Assembly (NCBI RefSeq): GCF_003762905.1
Contig: NZ_RJKS01000003.1
Coordinates: forward strand, 620,001 to 684,000
DNA: 64,000 nucleotides
Direction of reading: 5' to 3'
Source: Curtobacterium sp. ZW137
Lineage (GTDB): Bacteria > Actinomycetota > Actinomycetes > Actinomycetales > Microbacteriaceae
Made by a program: the position numbers and the translations under genes. Below, one piece after another: positions 15,702-23,709 of the stretch. The first letter of the stretch is position 1, and each line of letters starts with the position of its first letter. The notes under the pieces are model-generated. The model saw nothing but the letters and a program-made list of their open reading frames with translations, did not search any database and was not told the origin of the DNA.

Positions 15702-16621
15702 CGCGTGTGCTGGCCGGCATCGACGTCGGCGGCACGAACACGAAGGTGGTGCTCGCGACCCCGGCGCTCGAGGTGATCGACCGCCGCGACCTGCCGACGC
15801 CGGCGCACGCGGGCGGGGCGGCGATCGTGGCGGCGGCCCTCGGCGCGGTGAGCGACCTGCTCGACACGCACCGGGCCTCCTTGGCGGGTGTCGGGGTGGG
15901 CGCTGCCGGCGTCGTGGACGCGACCACGGGGACCGTCCTCGTCACGGGGAACTCGTTCACCGGCTGGGCTGGTTACGGCGTGACCGACGCGGTGTCGGCG
16001 GCACTCGGTGTGCCCGCGACGCTCGACAACGACGTGAACGCGTTCCTGCTCGGGGAGGTCGCTGCCGGTGCCGTCACCGGCGCGCGGGACGTGCTCGGGA
16101 TGACACTCGGGACCGGTGTCGGCGGAGCGATCCTGCTCGACGGCACCCTCTTCGCCGGACCCCACGGCGCCGCGGGGGAGATCGGCCACGTGCCCGGGTT
16201 CGGCGACGCGCTCTGCACCTGCGGGCAGTACGGGCACCTCGAGACCATCGCCGCCGCACCGGGCATCGCGTCGCGGTACGCGGCACGGACCGGGCACCGC
16301 CTCGCCGCGCACGAGGTCGCGGACGCCGCCAGGAACGGCGACGTCGACGCGGCAGCGGTGTTCACGGACGCCGGGTGGGGCATCGCTCGGGGCATCCTGC
16401 TGACGGCGGGCATCCTCGACGTGACGACCGTCGTCATCGGCGGCGGGGTGGCGCGGTCGTGGGACCTGCTCGGGCCGGCGATCACCGCCGCGATCGCCGC
16501 CGAACCGCCGGTGAGCGGTGCGACGATCCGCGTGGAGCCCTCGACGCTCGGGTCGGACGCGGTCGCGCTCGGCGCTGCCGCGCAGGTGCGGGCGCTCGTC
16601 CGCGATCCCGAGCTCGCGTAG
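15698..16621 (+). CDS. ROK family sugar kinase
   Basis: A 307-residue kinase-like protein. The ATP-binding GIDVGGTNTKV lies at residues 6-16, a catalytic Asp in LDNDVNAFLLGE, and EIGHVPGFGDALCTCGQYGHLE carries the zinc motif. The last cysteine of the usual CxCGxxGCxE is His here. No DNA-binding domain is present, so it is an enzyme, probably a glucokinase, N-acetylglucosamine or N-acetylmannosamine kinase. As the last gene of the importer operon it should phosphorylate a sugar released from the imported compound. The GTG start overlaps the ATPase stop. Confidence 0.87.
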   Translation: MTRVLAGIDVGGTNTKVVLATPALEVIDRRDLPTPAHAGGAAIVAAALGAVSDLLDTHRASLAGVGVGAAGVVDATTGTVLVTGNSFTGWAGYGVTDAVSAALGVPATLDNDVNAFLLGEVAAGAVTGARDVLGMTLGTGVGGAILLDGTLFAGPHGAAGEIGHVPGFGDALCTCGQYGHLETIAAAPGIASRYAARTGHRLAAHEVADAARNGDVDAAAVFTDAGWGIARGILLTAGILDVTTVVIGGGVARSWDLLGPAITAAIAAEPPVSGATIRVEPSTLGSDAVALGAAAQVRALVRDPELA

Positions 16622-16659
16622 CGCGCGCTGCTGGCGCCGCCCCGCTCGCGGTGCTCGCG

Positions 16660-16686
16660 CTACCCGCGCTACCCGCGCTACCCGCG
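16660..16686. repeat. Three tandem copies of a 9-base unit
   Basis: CTACCCGCG is repeated three times exactly, 38 bases after the ROK kinase stop. It lies in the 187-bp gap between convergent genes and does not code. Confidence 0.8.
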
Positions 16687-16711
16687 TGCGTCCGCGGTGC
16701 GGATCGGCGCA

Positions 16712-16771
16712 GCACAACCGAAACCGATTCGAACCACGGACATCCGCGGTTCGGATCGATTTCGGTAGTGC
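16712..16771. terminator. Long bidirectional hairpin
   Basis: A 29-bp stem with four mismatches and a two-base loop (left arm 16712-16740, right arm 16743-16771), with core CCGAAACCGATTCGAACC. It stands midway between the convergent ROK kinase and Ser/Thr kinase genes, so it should stop transcription from both sides. Confidence 0.8.
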
Positions 16772-16808
16772 GACGGTCGCGCTGCCGGAGGCCGAGCGCT
16801 GAGCGGGC

Positions 16809-18206
16809 TCAGTGCTCCGGCGTCCCCAGGGGCAGCGCGTCGCTCGTGGAGCGGAGCGACTCCTGCCGCAACTCCAGCTGGGTCACGGCCAGCGCGGCGA
16901 GGTCCCGGAGGTTCGCGATGTCCGCGTCGTCGGTGTCCCGCGCACGGGTGTCGAGCACCGCGAGGGTGCCGATCGCGACCCCGTCGTGGCGGACCAGCGG
17001 CACGCTGACGTAGAACCGGATCCCGAGCGGGCCGGTGACGAGCGGGCTCTCGCGCATCTCCGGGTGCGCCGAGCCGTCGGGGATCACGACCGGCACCGGG
17101 ACGGGCGCGAACCCGTTGCGGAAGCTGATGTTGCGCGCGGACTCGTCGATGCCCTCGGCGATGTACGACTGCGACCACTCGCGGTCCTCGTCGAGCACCT
17201 CGACCAGCGCGATCGGGGCGTCGAACAGCCGTGCCGCCATGGCGGTGGTCCGCTGGAGCGCCTCCTCCGGCAGGACGTCGAGGGTCGCGGGGCGCACCGC
17301 TGCCGGCTGCGCCGTGCTGGGCGGGACGGGGACCGGCTGTGCGCCCTGGTCGTCGCCGGCGGTGTCGGCGATGACGACGTCCCGGAGCAACGACACCAGC
17401 GCTCCGCCGGTCGGACGAGCCGCGGGGTCGCGTGCGGTCATCGCACGGAGGACGTCCTGCCAGTGCGGCGGGAGCGGCTCGGGGACGACCGGGTCCCGGG
17501 ACAGCCGGGCGACCGCGGACTCGACGAGGGACCCGGGGAACTCGCGGCGCCGGGTGAAGCACTGCAGCAGCACCAGGCCGAGCGAGTACACGTCGCTCGC
17601 GGGACCCACCTCGCCGCCGGATGCCTGCTCCGGGCTGAGGTAGGCGGCCGTGCCCGTCGTCACGCCGTCCGCCGTCAGGCGCTCGACGCCCTGGGCGAGG
17701 GCGATGCCGAAGTCGGTCAGACGTGCCCGGGCGCGATCGGCGGCGTTGCCGTAGTCGACGAGCAGGATGTTCGACGGCTTGACGTCACGGTGCACGACGC
17801 CGCGGTCGTGGATGTAGTGCATCGCCTCGGCCATGTCGTACCCGATCTCGGCGATGTGCCGTGATGCGAGCGGGCCGAGCGCGAGCCGCTCCTCGAGGTC
17901 CTGGCCGTGCACGAGCGCCATCACGATGAAGCGCTGCTGCGCGCCGTGCTGGTCCGTGACGACGCCGGCGTCGAGCAGGCTGACGAGGTTGTGGTGGTCG
18001 AGCGATGCCAGGACGCCCTGTTCCGCTTCCTGGCGCGCGATGTCGACCAGCCCGGGGTGGAAGACCTTCACGGCCACCGGGCGATCAAGGGTGTCGTCGT
18101 GGGCGGCGTACACGATCGACATGCCGCCCCGCCCGATGACCGACGTCAAGCGGTACCGTCCAGCGAGGAGCGCCTGCTGCGCTTCCTGACCCTCCATCGG
18201 TGCCAT
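16809..18206 (-). CDS. Soluble Ser/Thr protein kinase with C-terminal GAF domain
   Basis: A 465-residue protein. Residues 17-280 are a Hanks-type kinase with all key parts: GRGGMSIVYAAHD loop, AVKVF lysine, HRDVKPSNIL catalytic loop and DFGIA metal site. A proline-rich linker leads to a GAF domain at about 305-445 (TTAMAARLFDAPIALVEVLDEDREW, FYVSVPLVRHDGVAIGTLAVLD). No membrane helix or PASTA repeat is present, unlike PknB, so it is a cytoplasmic kinase that may be switched by a ligand or redox state through GAF. The ATG at 18206 has AAGGG upstream. Targets are unknown. Confidence 0.9.
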   Translation of the reverse strand: MAPMEGQEAQQALLAGRYRLTSVIGRGGMSIVYAAHDDTLDRPVAVKVFHPGLVDIARQEAEQGVLASLDHHNLVSLLDAGVVTDQHGAQQRFIVMALVHGQDLEERLALGPLASRHIAEIGYDMAEAMHYIHDRGVVHRDVKPSNILLVDYGNAADRARARLTDFGIALAQGVERLTADGVTTGTAAYLSPEQASGGEVGPASDVYSLGLVLLQCFTRRREFPGSLVESAVARLSRDPVVPEPLPPHWQDVLRAMTARDPAARPTGGALVSLLRDVVIADTAGDDQGAQPVPVPPSTAQPAAVRPATLDVLPEEALQRTTAMAARLFDAPIALVEVLDEDREWSQSYIAEGIDESARNISFRNGFAPVPVPVVIPDGSAHPEMRESPLVTGPLGIRFYVSVPLVRHDGVAIGTLAVLDTRARDTDDADIANLRDLAALAVTQLELRQESLRSTSDALPLGTPEH

Positions 18207-18327
18207 GCATCCCTTGTCTCGGTACCGCCGAACTGATGTTGCATCTTCGCACTCTCCGGCGCTCGGCAGCGACGGGCTGCGTGGAGCGGCTGAACGCGGT
18301 CTGCGGGAGCGTGAGGATGCTGGAGCC

Positions 18328-19215
18328 ATGAGCCAGTACGACAAGCGCGACCCGAACACCCTCTACCCCGCACCGCCGTACCCGAAGCAGGAGCAGTCAC
18401 TGCCGGGTGCCGCGTGGAAGATGGACCCGAAGCCCGACCACGGCGAGGACAGCTACGTCGGCCTCGGCCGGCTCAAGGGCTACCGCGGGATCGTCACCGG
18501 CGCCGACTCGGGCATCGGACGTGCCGCCGCGATCGCGCTCTCGCGTGAAGGCGCCGACCTCGTCCTCTCCTACCTCCCCGACGAGCAGGAGGACGCCGAG
18601 CAGGTGCGCGACCTGCTCGAGGGCGAGGGACGCCGTGCGGTGCTGTTCCCGGGCGACATCTCGGACGAGCAGTACTGCGGCGACCTCGTGCAGAAGGCCG
18701 TCGACGAGTTCGGCGGGCTCGACACCCTCGTCATGGTCGCCGGTCGGATGGACAGCAACGACGACATCCTGACCCTCGACACGTCCATGTTCGACTCCAC
18801 GTTCAAGACGAACATCTACTCGCTGTTCTGGCTGACGAAGGCCGCGGTCCCGCACCTCGAGCCGGGCTCGACGATCGTCACCACGGGGTCGATCCAGGCG
18901 TCGACGCCGTCCCCGGACAAGATCGACTACGCCGTTTCGAAGGGCGCGATCAAGCTCTTCACCGAGGCCGTCGCGCAGCAGCTCGCGCCGAAGGGCATCC
19001 GCGTCAACTCGGTCGCGCCAGGGCCGGTGTGGACGCCGCTCCAGCCGGGCTCGGACGACGCCGAGACGGTGTCGCACTTCGGTGAGCAGTCGCCGTTCGG
19101 GCGCCCGGGCCAGCCGGCGGAGCTCGGTGCCGCGTACGTGCACCTCGTCAGCCCCGAGTCGAGCTACCAGTCGGGTTCGACGATCACGATCGCCGGCGGC
19201 ACCCCCGCGTTCTGA
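18328..19215 (+). CDS. SDR family oxidoreductase, general-stress type
   Basis: A 295-residue short-chain dehydrogenase with the N-terminal extension of the YhdF/YdaD (GSP39) group: DPNTLYPAPPYPKQEQSLPG before the Rossmann fold. The cofactor motif is TGADSGIG (about 57-64) and the catalytic pair is in YAVSKGA. Such proteins are NAD(P)-dependent dehydrogenases induced by stress in Bacillus, with unproven substrates. The ATG at 18328 matches the family start; GGAG lies rather close to it. It diverges from the Ser/Thr kinase. Confidence 0.88.
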   Translation: MSQYDKRDPNTLYPAPPYPKQEQSLPGAAWKMDPKPDHGEDSYVGLGRLKGYRGIVTGADSGIGRAAAIALSREGADLVLSYLPDEQEDAEQVRDLLEGEGRRAVLFPGDISDEQYCGDLVQKAVDEFGGLDTLVMVAGRMDSNDDILTLDTSMFDSTFKTNIYSLFWLTKAAVPHLEPGSTIVTTGSIQASTPSPDKIDYAVSKGAIKLFTEAVAQQLAPKGIRVNSVAPGPVWTPLQPGSDDAETVSHFGEQSPFGRPGQPAELGAAYVHLVSPESSYQSGSTITIAGGTPAF

Positions 19216-19247
19216 CGACGGCGCGCGCTCGCCCGCCGTCCGCGCGG

Positions 19248-20102
19248 CTAGCGCTCCCGGGCGAGCGACTGCGTCCCGAGCACGATCGCCAGGGCGAGCC
19301 GCTCGGCGTCGACCGTCCCCGGCTCCGCCGTGTACGCCAGGATGCAGAGGTCCTCGGGTGCGACGACGAGCGAGTCGCAGTCGAGCGTGATCCGCCCGAC
19401 CGCCGGGTGGTCGATCACCTTCCGCCGCGACGGCGCGGTCGGCGCCCCGGAGCCCGACGCCCAGAGCTCCACGAACCGCGGACTCGCCTGGCGCAGGTCC
19501 CGCATGAGCCGTTGCAGCTGCCGGTCCAGCGGGTACCGGGCCACCGTCATGCGGAGTGCCGCGACCAGCGACTCCTCGAACGCCGCCTGCTCCGCGTCGG
19601 TGTGCACCGCACGGCTCCCCGGCCCGACGAGGTGTCGCCAGGCCGTGTTCCGCTCGTGCCCCGTGTACGCCGAGATCGACCCCATCAGGGCGTCGTGCGG
19701 CGCGTTCGCCACGAGGAGGTTCCCGGCGGAGTCGAGCACGGCGACCGGGGTGTCCGCCAGGCGGTCGAGCAGCCGCTGCACGCTCGGCGGGATGCGCGTG
19801 GGGACGACGTCCGCGCCGGGGGCCGCGTGCCCGGCGAGCCGGTAGAGCAGCTCGCGCTCGGCATCGGCGACCCGCAGTGCGCGGACGAGTGCCTCGACGA
19901 CCTGGGCGGACGGCGACGTCGCACGCCCCTGCTCGAGCCGGGTCAGGTAGTCGGCCGAGATGCCCGCCAGCCCGGCGAGTTCCTCGCGCCGCAGCCCGAC
20001 CGCCCGCCGCCGCGGCCCGACGGCGACGCCCACGGCGTCGGGAGCGACGTGGTCGCGGAGCCGCCGCAGCGTGCTCCCGAAGTCCGAGACCGATTCCGTC
20101 AT
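19248..20102 (-). CDS. Helix-turn-helix regulator with MmyB-like ligand domain
   Basis: A 284-residue regulator. An XRE-type helix-turn-helix at about residues 30-75 (GLRREELAGLAGISADYLTRLEQGRATSPSAQVVEALVRAL) precedes an MmyB-like PAS-fold domain with VLDSAGNLLVANAPHDALMG and RKVIDHPAVGRITLDCDSLVV. These proteins commonly control an adjacent SDR gene, and here an SDR is divergent at 20204. The MmyB fold has been shown to bind fatty-acid-like ligands in some members. Its 3' end converges on the stress SDR with 32 bases between. Confidence 0.9.
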   Translation of the reverse strand: MTESVSDFGSTLRRLRDHVAPDAVGVAVGPRRRAVGLRREELAGLAGISADYLTRLEQGRATSPSAQVVEALVRALRVADAERELLYRLAGHAAPGADVVPTRIPPSVQRLLDRLADTPVAVLDSAGNLLVANAPHDALMGSISAYTGHERNTAWRHLVGPGSRAVHTDAEQAAFEESLVAALRMTVARYPLDRQLQRLMRDLRQASPRFVELWASGSGAPTAPSRRKVIDHPAVGRITLDCDSLVVAPEDLCILAYTAEPGTVDAERLALAIVLGTQSLARER

Positions 20103-20203
20103 GTGGCCAGTCTGCGCGTCCGCGACGAGCGGGTCCTGGCCCCGGCAGTCCTACGACAACGGGACGACTCCCTGCGCCGGCCGGGGCGACGGACGCTGGA
20201 CCC

Positions 20204-20887
20204 ATGACAACGACACTCGTGACCGGAGCCACCCGTGGCCTCGGCAAGGAAACCGCCCGCCAGCTCGCCGCAGCGGGGCACACCGTCTGGATCGGCGCCC
20301 GGAACGCCGAGCAGGGAGCCGCGGTCGCCGCGGAGATCGGTGCCCGCTCCGTCCAGCTCGACGTCACCGACGACGACTCGGTCGCCGCGGCCTTCGCACG
20401 GATCGACGCCGACGGGGGCCTCGACGTCCTCGTGAACAACGCCGGGATCGCGATGTGGGGACTGAACGGGCCCGATGCGCTCGCCGTGTTCGACACGAAC
20501 GCCGTGGGCATCGTCCGCACGACCGAGGCCGCGCTCCCGATCCTCCGCCGCTCCACCAACCCCCTCGTGGTGAACATCTCGAGCGCGCTCGGTTCCTTCA
20601 CCGCGGTGCACGACCCGGAGAGCGCCGCGTCGACCGTGCAGGCCGCGGTGTACGGCGCGAGCAAGTCCGCCGTGACGATGCTCACCGTCCAGTACGCCCG
20701 GATGGCGCCCGAGGTGCACTTCGTCGCGCTCGAGCCCGGCTACACCGCGACGGAGCTCGGCGGCGTGCCGAACCCGCACGGGCGCCCCGTCGAGGTCAGC
20801 GCGGCGACCGTGGTGGCCGCCGCCAGCGCGGGCCCGGAGGGCCCGACCGGTGTCCTGCTCGAGGACGGCCAGCCCCTCGGCTGGTGA
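20204..20887 (+). CDS. SDR family oxidoreductase
   Basis: A 227-residue short-chain dehydrogenase. TGATRGLG (7-14) binds NADP(H), NNAGIAMWG is present, and the catalytic Ser-Tyr-Lys set is NISSALGS plus VYGASKSAV. It closely follows the pattern of Streptomyces and Curtobacterium SDRs partnered with an MmyB-type regulator, which is divergent here. The substrate is unknown. The ribosome-binding site is weak (CTGGA). Confidence 0.88.
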   Translation: MTTTLVTGATRGLGKETARQLAAAGHTVWIGARNAEQGAAVAAEIGARSVQLDVTDDDSVAAAFARIDADGGLDVLVNNAGIAMWGLNGPDALAVFDTNAVGIVRTTEAALPILRRSTNPLVVNISSALGSFTAVHDPESAASTVQAAVYGASKSAVTMLTVQYARMAPEVHFVALEPGYTATELGGVPNPHGRPVEVSAATVVAAASAGPEGPTGVLLEDGQPLGW

Positions 20888-20929
20888 CCGCGGTCCGGGT
20901 CGCGACCAAGGCCTCCCGTCCGGACGTGG

Positions 20930-20952
20930 TTCCGTCAGATGAACTGACGGAA
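20930..20952. terminator. Hairpin over the poxB stop codon
   Basis: TTCCGTCAG, five bases and CTGACGGAA form a perfect 9-bp stem that includes the last codons of poxB, between the convergent SDR and poxB genes. An outer pairing of CGACCAA (20903) with TTGGTCG (20954) could extend it. Confidence 0.55.
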
Positions 20953-22659
20953 GTTGGTCGACGCCAGGTCGAGCAGCTCGTCGCCGCGTCCGCTCAGCAC
21001 GGTGCGGATCGCGTAGAGGGTGAAGCCCTTTGCCTGCTCGAGGGTCACCGCCGGCGGCATGGAGAGCTCCTGTCGGTCGGACTTCACCGACACCAGGGCG
21101 GGCCCGTCGTGGGCGAGTGCAGCGGCCATCGCGTCCTCGAACTCGGCGGACTCGTCGACGCGGAAGCCCTTGATGCCGATCGCCTCGGCGACGGCGGCGA
21201 AGTCCGGGTTCTGCAGTTCGGTGCCGTAGTTCACGAAGCCGGCGGCCTTCATCTCCAGCTCGACGAAGTTCAGCGACGAGTTGTCGAACACGACGATCTT
21301 CACGGGCAACTTGTTCTGCACGATCGTGATGAGCTCGCCGAGGAGCATCGTCAGCCCACCGTCGCCCGCCATCGCGATCACCTGCCGGTCGGGGAACGCG
21401 GCCTGCGCGCCGATCGCCTGCGGGACCGCGTTCGCCATCGTGCCGTGCACGAACGAGCCGATCAGCCGGCGCTTGCCGTTCATCGTCAGGTACCGCGACG
21501 CCCACACGACGGGGGAGCCGACGTCCGGGATGAACACGGCATCGTCGGCGGCGAGGCGGTCGAGCACCCGCGCGACGTACTGCGGGTGCAGTGCCTTGTG
21601 CTTGCCGGCGGGCACCGCCAGGTCGTCGAGCTTCTCGCGGGTCTTCGCGTAGTGCTTCCGCGCGTCCTGCAGGTGCCGGGTCGGCTTCGAGCCGTGCAGC
21701 AGCGGGATGAGGGCGAGCGCGGTGTCCTTCACGGTGCCGACCAGGCCGATGTCGACCGGGTGTCGGCGGCCGAGCTGGGACCCCCGGATGTCCACCTGCA
21801 CGTGCTTCGCCTTCGCGGGGAAGAACTGCTGGTAGGGGAAGTCGGTGCCGAGCATCAGCACGACGTCGGCGTCCTCCATCGCGCGGTAGCCGGACGCGAA
21901 CCCGAGGAGGCCGGTCATGCCGACGTCGTACGGGTTGTCCCACTCGATGTGCTCCTTGCCGCGGAGGGCGTGCACGATCGGGGCCTGCAGGCGTTCGGCG
22001 AGGGCGACGACCTCGTCGTGGGCCCCAGCGACCCCCGCGCCCGCGAGGATGGTGACCCGGTCCGCGCCGTTCAGGAGCTCGGCGGTGCGCTGGAGCTCCG
22101 CCTCGCTCGGGATGATGCGGGGCGTGGTGCGCTCGATCGTCGTGACACGGTCGTTCTTCGCCTCGGCGAGCAGCACGTCGCCCGGGATCACGAGCACGGC
22201 GACACCGCGCTTCTCGATCGCCTCGCGCATCGCGATCTCGAGCAGGCGCGGCATCTGCGTCGGGTCGGCGACGTACTCGACGTACACGGAGCACTCGCGG
22301 AAGATCTCCTGCGGGTGGGTCTCCTGGAAGTAGCCGGAGCCGATCTCCGCGGTGGGGATGTGCGCTGCGATGGCGAGCACGGGCACACGGGACCGGTTCG
22401 CGTCGTAGAGGCCGTTGACCAGGTGCAGGTTCCCCGGGCCGCAGCTGCCGGCACAGACCGCGAGGTCCCCGGTGAGCTCGGCCTCGGCGGAGGCGGCGAA
22501 CGCGGCCGCTTCCTCGTGGCGGACGTGCTCCCACCGGATCGTGCCGTCCTTCCGGAGCGCGTCGGTGAACCCGTTGAGGGAGTCGCCCGGCAGGCCGTAG
22601 ATGCGCTGGACGTCGTTCTTGCGGAGGGTGGCGACGATGTTCTCGGCAACGGTTGGCAT
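20935..22659 (-). CDS. poxB: Pyruvate dehydrogenase (quinone)/pyruvate oxidase
   Basis: A 574-residue thiamine-diphosphate enzyme. The catalytic glutamate is in RHEEAAAFAASAEAELTG, a central FAD/NAD-like domain follows (VTILAGAGVAGAHDE), and GDGGLTMLLGELITIVQ with VFDNSSLNF is the thiamine-diphosphate motif. Enzymes of this type (PoxB, corynebacterial Pqo) convert pyruvate to acetate and CO2 and feed electrons to quinone at the membrane. The C-terminal residues RQFI fit the amphipathic tail that contacts the membrane in PoxB. GGGAG stands very close to the ATG, so the start is slightly uncertain. Confidence 0.9.
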   Translation of the reverse strand: MPTVAENIVATLRKNDVQRIYGLPGDSLNGFTDALRKDGTIRWEHVRHEEAAAFAASAEAELTGDLAVCAGSCGPGNLHLVNGLYDANRSRVPVLAIAAHIPTAEIGSGYFQETHPQEIFRECSVYVEYVADPTQMPRLLEIAMREAIEKRGVAVLVIPGDVLLAEAKNDRVTTIERTTPRIIPSEAELQRTAELLNGADRVTILAGAGVAGAHDEVVALAERLQAPIVHALRGKEHIEWDNPYDVGMTGLLGFASGYRAMEDADVVLMLGTDFPYQQFFPAKAKHVQVDIRGSQLGRRHPVDIGLVGTVKDTALALIPLLHGSKPTRHLQDARKHYAKTREKLDDLAVPAGKHKALHPQYVARVLDRLAADDAVFIPDVGSPVVWASRYLTMNGKRRLIGSFVHGTMANAVPQAIGAQAAFPDRQVIAMAGDGGLTMLLGELITIVQNKLPVKIVVFDNSSLNFVELEMKAAGFVNYGTELQNPDFAAVAEAIGIKGFRVDESAEFEDAMAAALAHDGPALVSVKSDRQELSMPPAVTLEQAKGFTLYAIRTVLSGRGDELLDLASTNFRQFI

Positions 22660-22759
22660 GCTCCCTGTGTAGTCCTCCGGCCACGCCCCTTGCCGCCCGC
22701 TGTGTGCTTTCTGATCGTCTTGGCACGTGCTCGCGAGGGCAGGGTGCGACGATGGTCGG

Positions 22760-23476
22760 ATGATCGACGACGCGCCGCCGCTCCGCCCACGACGGCGAGA
22801 GCCCGACGCGAACGGCATCCTCGTCCGCTCGCCCTACCCGCTGACCACCGTGGCGATCGGCATCGGCGCCGTCGTGCTCATCACGGTCATCGGGTTCTTC
22901 CTGGGCACCGTGGACATCGGACTCTCCCGCGCGCTCAACGCCCTGCACACCGGGTTCATCGGCGCGGTCACGAACGGGGTCTACCACGCGATCAGCCCGG
23001 CGCCGGCGCTGGTCGTCACCGTCGTCGTGACCGGTGTGATCTGGGCCGTGCAGCGGAACATCCGGCCAGCGGCGGCGTTCGCGGGGGTGGTCGCGATCAC
23101 GTGGGTGCCGTCCGCGATCGTCAAGGAGATCGTGCACCGTGCCCGGCCGGACGTCGCCGTGCTGCCGCACCCGTACCCGGTGCAGCCCGACCCGGGCTAC
23201 CCGAGCGGGCACACCGTCTTCATGGTCGCCTTCACCATCGCGCTGTGCTGGGTCCTGCGGGACACCCGGTGGCACCGGCTCGCGGTGGTGCTCGGGACGA
23301 TCGCGGTCGTCGTCGTGTGGTTCTCGGTGACGATCGACGCGGTGCACTACCCGACGGACGCGCTCGCCTCGGTGGCGTGGGCGCTGGCCGTGGCCCCGGC
23401 CGCCCGGGTGGTGTGGGCGGACTGGCTGATGCCGCGGTTGCCGCTGTTGCGTCCTGCGAAACCCGTCAGCCGCTGA
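22760..23476 (+). CDS. PAP2 family phosphatase
   Basis: A 238-residue membrane protein with about six helices. The three PAP2 motifs are KEIVHRARP, GYPSGHTVFM and the VTIDAVHYPTDAL segment with catalytic His. Members dephosphorylate lipid phosphates, such as undecaprenyl pyrophosphate or phosphatidic acid, on the outer face of the membrane. The ATG at 22760 was chosen over a GTG 33 bases upstream. It diverges from poxB and converges on the MFS gene across a repeat array. Confidence 0.88.
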   Translation: MIDDAPPLRPRRREPDANGILVRSPYPLTTVAIGIGAVVLITVIGFFLGTVDIGLSRALNALHTGFIGAVTNGVYHAISPAPALVVTVVVTGVIWAVQRNIRPAAAFAGVVAITWVPSAIVKEIVHRARPDVAVLPHPYPVQPDPGYPSGHTVFMVAFTIALCWVLRDTRWHRLAVVLGTIAVVVVWFSVTIDAVHYPTDALASVAWALAVAPAARVVWADWLMPRLPLLRPAKPVSR

Positions 23477-23556
23477 CACCTCCGCGCGGACGGGCTTTCG
23501 GGCGAGGTCACCCACCGCGCGAAGTCACCCACAGCGGCCGCGATGGAAAGTGGAAT

Positions 23557-23709
23557 CGCGCGTGAGCGGTCGGAACTTCCGACTGCCGACGCGCGATTCG
23601 ACTTCCTGCGCGGGGACCGACCGCCTGCGCGCGGAACGACTTCCTACGCGCGATTCGACTTCCTGCGCGGGGAACGACTTCCTACGCGGGGAAGGACTTC
23701 CTACGCGCG
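23557..23709. repeat. 19-base-period repeat array, locus 1
   Basis: A core of the form TACGCGCG or TGCGCGGG, followed by about GATTCGACTTCC, begins at 23588, 23607, 23626, 23645, 23664, 23683 and 23702, exactly 19 bases apart. An inverted copy of the core lies at 23557-23564, so the transcript can fold back. The array fills the gap between the convergent PAP2 and MFS genes and runs into the MFS stop codon (23701-23703). Confidence 0.88.

Noticed and set aside
20099-23515. An open frame of 1138 codons on the minus strand across poxB and PAP2
   Set aside because: It lies out of frame over genes with clear motifs, has Arg/Pro/Ala-rich shadow composition and matches no domain. Such frames are expected at over 70 percent GC.
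23557-23709. CRISPR-like array
   Set aside because: Units are 19 bases and contiguous, without spacers, leader or cas genes.
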